Assembly (NCBI GenBank): GCA_052390415.1 | Contig: JBQTGY010000084.1 | Location: 1 to 30,193 of the forward strand | Origin: JANNWF01 sp052390415 | Lineage (GTDB): Bacteria > Pseudomonadota > Gammaproteobacteria > Xanthomonadales > Xanthomonadaceae | DNA length: 30,193 bases | Direction of reading: 5' to 3' | Shown here: piece by piece, positions 16,650 through 23,164 of the stretch | Layout: each line of letters starts with the position of its first letter | Position numbering within the stretch: the stretch's first letter is position 1 | Translations under genes and position numbers: made by a program | Notes under the pieces: model-generated | The model's database searches: none | Seen by the model: the letters and a program-made list of their open reading frames with translations, nothing else | Told to the model about the DNA's origin: nothing

Positions 16650-16780
16650 CTGAGTGTTGGATGCGCCGCTGTAGAGGATATCTGGTACCACCAGTGCAAC
16701 GCTTCTGGAGTTGACTCCGGTGTTTGCCACCGCTGCTAAATCGCCAGGGCTGAGCCCGGACCCCCTCCGCTACAAAGCTA

Positions 16781-16815
16781 GACCTGAGACCTGAGCCCAG
16801 ACTCCATGACCCCAG
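16781..16815. repeat. Degenerate heptamer tandem repeat
   Basis: GACCTGA occurs twice in tandem (16781-16794) and is followed by the decayed units GCCCAGA and CCCCAGA. The style matches the heptamer run at 7974-8001. Confidence 0.4.
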
Positions 16816-16830
16816 ACTCCCCCAATTCCA

Positions 16831-16856
16831 TAAGTGAACCTGACCCCGTTCTTGTT
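16831..16856 (+). repeat. 26-bp inverted repeat, left copy
   Basis: The core is GTGAACCTGACCCCGTTC. The same 26 bases occur in inverse orientation at 18850-18875, and 23 of them again at 18824-18846. The three copies bracket a 2.0-kb segment holding a Cys-rich membrane protein gene and gene remnants. Confidence 0.8.
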
Positions 16857-17332
16857 CCGGGCCCGGCGACGGCGAACCAGTCGTAGGGGTTGGCGTTCAA
16901 CCACCAGATCTGAATGGACGTCGCCGCCTGAGCCCACCTGTGTTTATCGAGACCGCCCGCAGCCCGAGCCAATGAAGGGTGACGCATCGCCACGCGCATG
17001 CGAATCAACAGACCTGAGGCAGCGCAAGCCAGCTCATGGACGGATGCTGCGGTAACCGATGAGTGTTTGGCGCTGATCGCCAAGAAAGCAGTCAGCATGG
17101 GAAAGAGCAGTGCTCCGCTCCAACCCCAACCAGAAGATTGACTGGTGCGGTATCGCAACCGACCCACAACAGAAACGCGACGGAACACGGTCAACGATGA
17201 AAACAGGATCCATCTTTCCGCTGCGAAGGCCGCGGACGGAGAACCATTGCCTATTGACAGCGGCGGCGAAATGGTTGCTCCGGTCTCCTTCGGCTACGTC
17301 AACCCAGAGCACTTCGAGATGACCTACGCCGC

Positions 17333-17566
17333 TTAGACGGGCGTCCGTGGTTTGGGGGCAAGATCATCCATGAGCGGCTGCTTTTCACGGATCAGTGCGG
17401 CGGCCATTCCGTTCCTGGTGCGCAGCCCCGCTCGGTAGTCTGCGCGTTTGCCATTGAGGAAGTCCGCCTGAGGTCATCGGCGGAGCGACTCGATCATGGC
17501 GTACGCCCGCTTGGGGAAGACTCCGGTAGGCGGAGGAAACGGGCCTGGTTTCAGGTAGTTCGGCAT
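17333..17566 (-). pseudogene. Small ORF interrupted by an in-frame TGA
   Basis: From the ATG at 17566 the frame reads MPNYLKPGPFPPPTGVFPKR and continues for 30 codons. It then meets TGA at 17474-17476 and resumes in the same frame with QADFLNGKRADYRAGLRTRN, ending DDLAPKPRTPV before TAA at 17333-17335. Both halves have natural codon use and composition, so one substitution (for example TGG or CGA to TGA) is the simple explanation. I do not recognise the family. It lies 3' of the Cys-rich protein gene on the same strand, inside the inverted-repeat segment. Confidence 0.45.
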
Positions 17567-17621
17567 CGGCGTGTAGAAGGCTCCAGAGGAAGGTCTCAGT
17601 GGCCCCCGCTGGTGGGTTAGT

Positions 17622-18659
17622 TCACTGTCCGGTCTGGTTATTGGCGGCCGTTGAGCTTGCGCAGTTCGCTGAGTAGCTTAGTGCGCGCGTCATCAGGTCG
17701 GTGACAGCGGCTTGGAGTCGGCGTTTCGTATCGGCGTGCCAGTACTGGTTCCGCAAGGGTTGCTGTTTGCTGACGAACGTGTCGTCGGCATAGAGCTTCT
17801 TGGCCTCATCCAGCAGCTCGTTAAACGTGGTCACGAGGTGATCCTTACTGGTCAGTGCTGACCCCTTGTTGGCTTGGGTGTCGAGTGTTCTCAGGTTTTC
17901 GATCAGCGCCCGTGTTTGCGCACAGCGCTGGTCGGCTGAAGGCGTTGCGCGCGTCTGTGCGTCGTTGATCAGCGCCGCCACTGCCGGGCAATCAGATTCA
18001 GTGTAAACGTTGAGCTGTACCAGAAGCTGATTGATCAGCGGTGACGGAGGCTCGGTGAAGAATCCCAAACGTCTGGAAGCTTGCTCGATTACGGCGTCGT
18101 CGGGATACCAGCGCTGAAGATTGCCCATGTGTCCCTCGATGGACTCACGTACGCTCGACATGGCGGTGTGATCGTCTGGGTCGATCACTGAAGCATCGCT
18201 CCTTGCCTGTAGCAGACCCATCGCCGCACTCTTGAGTTCAGGGCAATGCGCGTTCTCAGCACTTGCTCCGGGTTTGGACGGCTCGAGGCACTGCGCGAGG
18301 CTGGCCCGAGCATCGCTCAGCTGTTGGCGTGCGGTTTCCAACTGTCCGCGCAATTTCTTGGCTAGATCAGCCTCGGCCGAGCAGTCAGTCGTTGGGCATG
18401 CGGGACAGAGGTCCGGCGGGCATGAGGGCGCGGTGGCAGGCGGGCATTGCGATGTCTCAGCCAGCGCTTGTTGAGCACGATCGCGCTGCACTGTCATGAC
18501 GCTGAGTTCATCCTCAAGGCGCTCGATCCGGATGTAGCGGTAGTACTCAACCAGTGGCCAGATTAGTACCAGGATGATCGCGCATTCGATGCCGTAGCGA
18601 AGCCAGTGTGCGCGCAGGTCTTTGGCAAGCTTGTCAGCCGTCCCCTTGATCGAATCCAT
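17622..18659 (-). CDS. Membrane-anchored Cys-rich coiled-coil protein, unknown function
   Basis: This 345-residue protein has one membrane span (about 23-42, YGIECAIILVLIWPLVEYY), then a coiled coil (about 45-70), a Cys/Pro-rich knot with five Cys in about 20 residues (C-x7-C-x4-C-x2-C-x4-C, about 73-93), a second coiled coil (about 95-125) and a helical C-terminal domain of about 200 residues with a few further Cys. The topology suggests a short cytosolic N-terminus and a large outer domain, where the Cys cluster could form disulfides; metal binding is the alternative. I recognise no family. GGAG lies about 10 nt before the ATG. It lies within the inverted-repeat-bounded segment 16831-18875. 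Confidence 0.65.
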   Translation of the reverse strand: MDSIKGTADKLAKDLRAHWLRYGIECAIILVLIWPLVEYYRYIRIERLEDELSVMTVQRDRAQQALAETSQCPPATAPSCPPDLCPACPTTDCSAEADLAKKLRGQLETARQQLSDARASLAQCLEPSKPGASAENAHCPELKSAAMGLLQARSDASVIDPDDHTAMSSVRESIEGHMGNLQRWYPDDAVIEQASRRLGFFTEPPSPLINQLLVQLNVYTESDCPAVAALINDAQTRATPSADQRCAQTRALIENLRTLDTQANKGSALTSKDHLVTTFNELLDEAKKLYADDTFVSKQQPLRNQYWHADTKRRLQAAVTDLMTRALSYSANCASSTAANNQTGQ

Positions 18660-18823
18660 GTATGTGCGCTCCTGCGGCGCTCAGCTGCTTTGAACCGTCC
18701 CGCGAATTCCGGAGACTCATTGGTGTGAGTTGGGACGGCGTCGGCCGTCACACTTGATTGCTGATAATAGTCTGCCTCGGCTTCTGCCGGGGGTGCGTAC
18801 GCGATGGGCCCGAGCAGCTGCTT

Positions 18824-18846
18824 CAAGAACGGGGTCAGGTTCACTT
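18824..18846 (-). repeat. Inverted repeat, inner right copy
   Basis: These 23 bases are the reverse complement of the left copy (16832-16854). The copy is followed directly by another, with a 28-nt period. Confidence 0.8.
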
Positions 18847-18849
18847 GCT

Positions 18850-18875
18850 AACAAGAACGGGGTCAGGTTCACTTA
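18850..18875 (-). repeat. 26-bp inverted repeat, outer right copy
   Basis: This is the exact reverse complement of 16831-16856. Together with the inner copy it forms a two-unit direct repeat at the right edge of the segment. No target-site duplication is visible outside either end. Confidence 0.8.
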
Positions 18876-18958
18876 CTCGCCGAACAACCAGCGGCGACTG
18901 CGGTGCCTTATCGCCCATCCACTCCGACCACGCGGAACGGAGCAAGGAGCGGACACGC

Positions 18959-19249
18959 TCATGCCGCAATCCGCTCGATCTTGTCGATGACAGCGCCCAG
19001 CGTGCGATGCGCTTCTTCTAGGTCGTAGTCTGCCTGCAAGCCCAGCCAGAAGCGTTCGCTGGTGCCGAGCGTGGCGGCCAGGCGAACCGAAGTGTCGACG
19101 GTGATGCCTCGCTTGCCCAGCACGATCTCGTTGATGCTGCGCGGGGGCACGTTCACGGCACGTGCCAATGCGTTTTGACTGATGTTCAGCGGCAAAAGGA
19201 ACTCTTCGAGAAGCACTTCGCCGGGGTGGGTATTGGGGAGGGCTTTCAT
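18959..19249 (-). CDS. higA: HigA antitoxin (XRE-type DNA-binding)
   Basis: This HigA-family antitoxin reads MKALPNTHPGEVLLEEFL at its start, followed by an HTH (ISQNALARAVNVPPRSINEI) and the usual GLQADYDLE near residue 75. It should neutralise the HigB toxin encoded just upstream on the same strand and repress the operon through its HTH. I chose the ATG at 19249 (96 aa), which matches the family start. An ATG at 19282 would add 11 residues; both leave toxin first and antitoxin second, the higBA order. All standard parts are present. Confidence 0.9.
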   Translation of the reverse strand: MKALPNTHPGEVLLEEFLLPLNISQNALARAVNVPPRSINEIVLGKRGITVDTSVRLAATLGTSERFWLGLQADYDLEEAHRTLGAVIDKIERIAA

Positions 19250-19292
19250 GGCGGTGACCTTGCTTGGTTGGTGCTGATTCATTGGAGCAGCT

Positions 19293-19574
19293 TCAGTGGT
19301 ATTCGACGATCTGTACCGCATGCGCATCGCCCTCCTTCCAGCGAAAACAGATCCGCCATTGGTCATTGACTCGGATGCTATGCTGACCCTTGCGACTTCC
19401 CTTCAATGCCTCCACCCGATTGGCAGGCGGGACTCTGAGGACATTCAACGTTGTGGCACTGTTGAGCATGCGCAGGTTGCGCCGGGCGACATGCTGAACG
19501 TCCATGGGCAAGAGACGGGACGGCGTTCCCCGGTAGAGGCTTTCGGCTTCCCGGTCGGCAAAGTCTCGTATCAC
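19293..19574 (-). CDS. higB: HigB toxin (RelE-like mRNA interferase)
   Basis: This RelE/HigB-type toxin, about 93 residues, shows IRDFADREAESLYRG, LRMLNSATTLNVLRVPPANR and GQHSIRVNDQWRICFRW, the core of the plasmid-maintenance killer family. These toxins cut mRNA on the ribosome; the basic and aromatic residues in the RVNDQWRICF strand are the active-site side. The family start fits GTG at 19574, whose GGAG lies immediately before it, closer than usual. A TTG at 19592 in frame is the alternative. The gene precedes higA on the same strand and should be co-transcribed with it. Confidence 0.88.
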   Translation of the reverse strand: MIRDFADREAESLYRGTPSRLLPMDVQHVARRNLRMLNSATTLNVLRVPPANRVEALKGSRKGQHSIRVNDQWRICFRWKEGDAHAVQIVEYH

Positions 19575-19641
19575 CTCCAGACCACAACGCAAAGCGTTAC
19601 ATGACGCAAATCGTTATGGCAGCGCGCTGAAGTCCGTCCGA

Positions 19642-19854
19642 TCAGCGGGGCGAAGATCGTTGTGGCTTATGGGAAAGAGAGGATCTCGACAACGTTGGAC
19701 CTTCGAGCAGGTCGCGGTAACTGATGCGCGTGCCAGTGACTTCGATGCTATCCAGCGTGGAGCCTTCATCGGCAGATGCGGTGGCCATCGTGAGGTTGGC
19801 GGCGGCGACCAGCGCCGATGTGGTTATCGCGACTAGCGTGCGGCGTGACAGCAT
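19642..19854 (-). pseudogene. Truncated start of a secreted protein
   Basis: The 70-codon ORF begins with a good signal peptide (MLSRRTLVAITTSALVAA, ending ATASA) followed by LDSIEVTGTRISYRDLLEGP. The xxIEVTGTRI text resembles the mature N-terminus of TonB-dependent receptors or of related secreted Xanthomonadales proteins. After that it quickly loses protein-like composition and stops. The downstream side abuts the higBA operon, so the rest of the gene was probably lost or replaced when that module arrived. This is inference. Confidence 0.45.
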
Positions 19855-20027
19855 TGGCTGTTCCCCTGATGGACATCCCCCCGGATGCGTTCTGCAGATT
19901 CGTGCAGGTGGGGGTGAGCGTCAAGGTTGTGCGTGCTCTTGGTCGTTTAGCGTCGGCGACTCGTCCCCGTTGCGATTTGGGTGGATGGCGCTCGCATGTG
20001 GTCCTGGCCGAAGCGAGAGTCACTGGG
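19855..20027. other. Intergenic, no gene recognised
   Basis: I see no protein-like frame here. It separates the truncated gene start from the 41-bp tandem repeat array. Confidence 0.4.
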
Positions 20028-20170
20028 CACCCGCCTTCGCGGGTGCGACGGCAAGGGCGGCGTCCTTGTGCCCACCTTCGCGGGTGCGACGGCAAGGGCG
20101 GCGTCCTTGTGCCCGCCTTCGCGGGTGCGACAACGAGGTCGGCGTCGCTATGCCGACCTGCGCGGGCGCG
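20028..20170. repeat. 41-bp tandem repeat array with hairpins
   Basis: The motif CCTTCGCGGGTGCGAC recurs with a period of exactly 41 nt starting at 20034, 20075 and 20116, and a decayed fourth unit starts near 20157. The first unit holds a perfect hairpin, CACCCGC-CTTC-GCGGGTG (20028-20045). Translated, the units give the PAFAGA/PAKAGAQ-type text that marks a common proteobacterial intergenic repeat. Units 1-3 are nearly identical, so the expansion is recent. The array ends about 20 nt before the end of the DUF1223 gene (opposite strand). Confidence 0.75.
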
Positions 20171-20192
20171 GCGATTGCAGCGGCGGACATGC

Positions 20193-20984
20193 CTATTCGG
20201 ATGGGCTCTCGCAACGGGTGCCGGCCAAGCTCAACGACTGCAACAATTGGCCGTGTTGATCCTGGGCAAAGGCCGTGAGACCACCGGTCGCCAGAGCGAG
20301 TTGCAACTCGACATGGGGCGACTCGCCATCTGCCTCGCTGCCAAGTCGCCATGGCCCCCACAGCTGACGCACCACGCGGTCGTGGCGAAGGGTAACGCCG
20401 CCATTTTCGCCGTGTTTCACATGGGTGACTTCGGCATCGGAATACTGCGCCAGCCAGACGTGGATGGGCTCGATATCGGTTGGCAGCAGACGCAACGCTT
20501 GCACGCGAACCTTTGCGCCGGCAGCGGTGGTGTCCACCGCCAAGGACAAGCGAACACTGGCGGGCCGACGTTCGCCCGCCAACACGCGCTCGAAGCCTGC
20601 ATCGTTGCGCCAGTCGACCTGGATCTGCTTGCCCACCATCACCTGCGGGGTATAAACGGTGCGCTCGCCAGCGGCATTCACTCGCTGCCGTTGTCGCTGC
20701 GAATAGGCCGGCTGCGCGAATCGATCAGGCCAGCCGAGGCGATCCCAATAGTCGACATGGAATGCGAGAAAATTGGCTTCGAGCTGTGCATACACACGCG
20801 ACAGCCAGCGATCTGCCGGCGGGCAACTGCTGCAACCTTCCGAGGTGTAAAGCTCGACCAAAGGCATCACCTGCTCGCCGCTGTGCGCCTCGCACTTTGG
20901 CGCCGCGGGTAGCGGCGCCGCATTGACGGAGGACATGCTGATGATCATCGCGAGCACAGCCAGTAGCGGAGGCGAGTTTTGCAC
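20193..20984 (-). CDS. DUF1223 secreted protein with thioredoxin-like fold
   Basis: The 263-residue protein matches DUF1223: a signal peptide (about 1-23), then VELYTSEGCSSCPPADRWLS with the Cys51/Cys54 pair, FHVDYWDRLGWPDRFAQPAY, and RTVYTPQVMV. The CxxC pair in a thioredoxin-like fold suggests a periplasmic redox role, but no function has been shown for the family to my knowledge. The start is GTG at 20984; an ATG at 20948 would cut away half of the signal peptide. It is transcribed in the same direction as the MEST-like hydrolase gene, 160 nt downstream of it. Confidence 0.88.
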   Translation of the reverse strand: MQNSPPLLAVLAMIISMSSVNAAPLPAAPKCEAHSGEQVMPLVELYTSEGCSSCPPADRWLSRVYAQLEANFLAFHVDYWDRLGWPDRFAQPAYSQRQRQRVNAAGERTVYTPQVMVGKQIQVDWRNDAGFERVLAGERRPASVRLSLAVDTTAAGAKVRVQALRLLPTDIEPIHVWLAQYSDAEVTHVKHGENGGVTLRHDRVVRQLWGPWRLGSEADGESPHVELQLALATGGLTAFAQDQHGQLLQSLSLAGTRCESPSE

Positions 20985-21144
20985 GGGAATGGCTCACTTG
21001 AGTTCTGCAACATGGGGAGTGCCTTGCAGTGCTTGCGGGCAGGTCGGTCGGTGGTCATGGGTGCTCTGATCATTGACTGCCTGCAATCCGATCAAATCCG
21101 CCGCCACGCAGGTAGAGCATCGGCGCGGCAGAAAGATTCCACGC

Positions 21145-22017
21145 TCAGGTCGCGGCGAGAAACGCCAGCACTTCATCGGCGACGCGCGTGGGTGCTTCGC
21201 ATTGCGGATAGTGGCCAATGCCTTCCAGCAGCACCGCCTCATGGTTGGGCAACTGCTGGCACCAATGGCGATACACATGCTCGCCCGACACCGGATCGGC
21301 ACCGCCATTGATGTGCTTGAGCGGAATCGAGGTGGTCTGCAGCGCGCCCACCCAGCGCTGCTGATGGCGCACGCGTTCGCCCATGTAGGCGAGCAGTTTG
21401 TGGGTAAGGCGATGGCCCTGATTGAAGGCGAGCAGCTGCCAGAATGCATGCAACTCGTCGGCACCGGGTTGGGTCGCCGGTCCAAACACGGCGGCGAACG
21501 AGCGACTGAAAGTGCGCTGGGTCATCAGCGCGCTCACTAAAGGTCCCAGTGGGCTGGCACCGAGCTTCTGGATCAGGCGCGGTCGATGTTGACCGGGGAA
21601 CATGCCGCCGTTCAAGAAGCACATGCGTTCGATGGCGACTGGCAGCACGGCGTGGTTCTGGCGGGCCAGCAGTTCTTGGCCTACCGACACGCCGTAGTCG
21701 TGCACCAAGGCATCGCAGTGCTGGATGCCGAAGTGCGCCAGCAAGGCGACCTGCAAATCGGCCTGATGCACTAACGAATACGACGTCTTGGGTTTGTCCG
21801 AAAAGCCGAAGCCGAGCATGTCGCAGGCGATCAACCGATGCCGAGCGGCCAGGCGTTCCCAGATCCATGACCAATCCCAGGCCGCCGTTGGGAAGCCATG
21901 GATCAACAACAGCGGCTTGCCGGTCCCCGCCGTCCAACAGGCAATGCGCGCGCCGCGGAAGTCGATGTATTCGGCGCGCCGCTGCCAGTCGGGCAGGGCA
22001 ATGGGACTCATCGACAT
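21145..22017 (-). CDS. MEST-like alpha/beta hydrolase
   Basis: This 290-residue alpha/beta hydrolase has HGFPTAAWDW (40-49, oxyanion loop), LIACDMLGFGFSDKPK (62-77), the nucleophile elbow VHDYGVSVG with Asp107, GGADPVSGEH as the acid loop and GIGHYPQ with the catalytic His near 269. The Asp nucleophile in HDYG places it with epoxide hydrolases and haloalkane dehalogenases. Its text, including NGGMFPGQHRPRLIQKL and RWVGAL, follows the vertebrate imprinted protein MEST unusually closely. The start at 22017 has GGAG 8 nt upstream. It diverges from the nitrilase gene, with 122 nt shared between the two starts. The substrate is unknown. Confidence 0.85.
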   Translation of the reverse strand: MSMSPIALPDWQRRAEYIDFRGARIACWTAGTGKPLLLIHGFPTAAWDWSWIWERLAARHRLIACDMLGFGFSDKPKTSYSLVHQADLQVALLAHFGIQHCDALVHDYGVSVGQELLARQNHAVLPVAIERMCFLNGGMFPGQHRPRLIQKLGASPLGPLVSALMTQRTFSRSFAAVFGPATQPGADELHAFWQLLAFNQGHRLTHKLLAYMGERVRHQQRWVGALQTTSIPLKHINGGADPVSGEHVYRHWCQQLPNHEAVLLEGIGHYPQCEAPTRVADEVLAFLAAT

Positions 22018-22139
22018 AATGCTGCTCCCGCGCCGGGCGCAGCATCGATGCTGCATCATGACTTTGCAGCGCCCGCAGCGCGGCGGCAATGTCTGCTCGC
22101 CGAATTGTCTATTCGCCCACTTCCAATCCCGAGTCCACC

Positions 22140-23099
22140 ATGTCGAATGCCACGGACCACCTCACCGTCGCCCTCGCCCAGACCTCGCCGGTCTGGCTCA
22201 ATCGCGCGGCCACCGTGGACAAGATGCTGCTGTGGATCGCGCGCGCCGCCAGCGAAGGCGCGCAGTTGGTGACCTTCAGTGAGGGCTTCCTGCCCGGCTA
22301 TCCATTCTGGCTGGAGCACACCGATGCGGCGCGCTTCGATTCCACCTTGCAGAAGACGCTGTATGCGCACTATGTAGAGCAAGCGGTGGATATCGAGGGC
22401 GGCGATCTGGACGCCATTCGCGCCAGCGCCGCCCAGCACGGCATCTGGATCGTGCTCGGCTGCATCGAGCGCAGCCGCGCACGCGGCGTGAGCGTGTTTG
22501 CCTCGATGGTGACGATCGACAACGAAGGCGGCTTGCGCAATGTTCACCGCAAGCTGATGCCCACCCACGAAGAGCGTCTCGCCTGGTCTCCCGGCGACGG
22601 CCACGGCCTGCGTTGCTTCGACATCGGCCGCTTCCGTTTGGGCAGCCTCAATTGCTGGGAGAACTGGATGCCTTTGGCACGCAGCGCGCTGTATGCACAG
22701 GGCGAAGATCTGCACATCGCCAGCTGGCCCGGCAACCGGCGCAACACCGAAGTCATCACTCCCGTCATTGCCCGCGAAGGGCGCAGCTTTGCGCTGTCGA
22801 TCAGCTCATTGCTGCATCGGGATGAGCTGTCATCCGAACTGCCCGAAATCGCCACCCTGCGTGCGTGTTTGCCCGCCGTGCTGGCGGATGGTGGCTCCTG
22901 CATCGCCGGCCCGGATGGGGCATGGATCATTGAGCCAGCAGTGGCGGAAGACCGCTTGCTGATGGCCGATCTGAATCACGCACAGGTGCGTGGCGAGCGC
23001 CAGAATTTTGATCCGTTCGGGCATTACTCGCGGCCCGATGTGCTGGAGCTGCGGGTGGATCGCAGACGCAGGAGTGGTTTGCGGGTGCGTGACGCCTGA
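22140..23099 (+). CDS. Nitrilase-family carbon-nitrogen hydrolase
   Basis: The 319-residue enzyme has the catalytic triad of the nitrilase superfamily: Glu48 (FSEGFLPGYPFW), Lys138 (VHRKLMPTHEERL) and Cys172 (GSLNCWENWMPLAR). The CWEN-x-MP-LAR text is that of true nitrilases (branch 1) that turn organic nitriles into acids and ammonia. Aliphatic or arylacetonitrile substrates are both possible. I start it at ATG 22140 (MSNATDHLTVALAQ), where the family begins. It is divergent from the MEST-like hydrolase. No aldoxime dehydratase or nitrile hydratase gene is nearby. Confidence 0.9.
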   Translation: MSNATDHLTVALAQTSPVWLNRAATVDKMLLWIARAASEGAQLVTFSEGFLPGYPFWLEHTDAARFDSTLQKTLYAHYVEQAVDIEGGDLDAIRASAAQHGIWIVLGCIERSRARGVSVFASMVTIDNEGGLRNVHRKLMPTHEERLAWSPGDGHGLRCFDIGRFRLGSLNCWENWMPLARSALYAQGEDLHIASWPGNRRNTEVITPVIAREGRSFALSISSLLHRDELSSELPEIATLRACLPAVLADGGSCIAGPDGAWIIEPAVAEDRLLMADLNHAQVRGERQNFDPFGHYSRPDVLELRVDRRRRSGLRVRDA

Positions 23100-23164
23100 G
23101 CAGACCACGGGACTCACGTCTGTTGACCCAAAACCGGCAGGCCTATTCCGGAGGAATCAACGCA

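Larger units (their letters stand above)
16650..17332. other. Gene-remnant zone
   Basis: No complete gene is seen. It holds a heptamer repeat (16781-16815), one copy of an inverted repeat (16831-16856), and two stretches with protein-like text. On the minus strand, near 16860-16990, text such as SIQIWWLNANPYDWFAVAG looks like a C-terminal end and runs into the repeat. On the plus strand, 17190-17336 reads LSAAKAADGEPLPIDSGGE and ends FGYVNPEHFEMTYAA. I cannot assign either to a family. Both lack good starts. Confidence 0.4.

Noticed and set aside
16834..17055. A small protein starting MNLTPF
   Set aside because: The start comes from the 26-bp repeat itself and the same MNLTPF start appears at the other repeat copies; the rest has no protein-like composition.
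20028..20170. A CRISPR array
   Set aside because: The 41-nt units abut each other with no unique spacers between them, and no cas genes are present.
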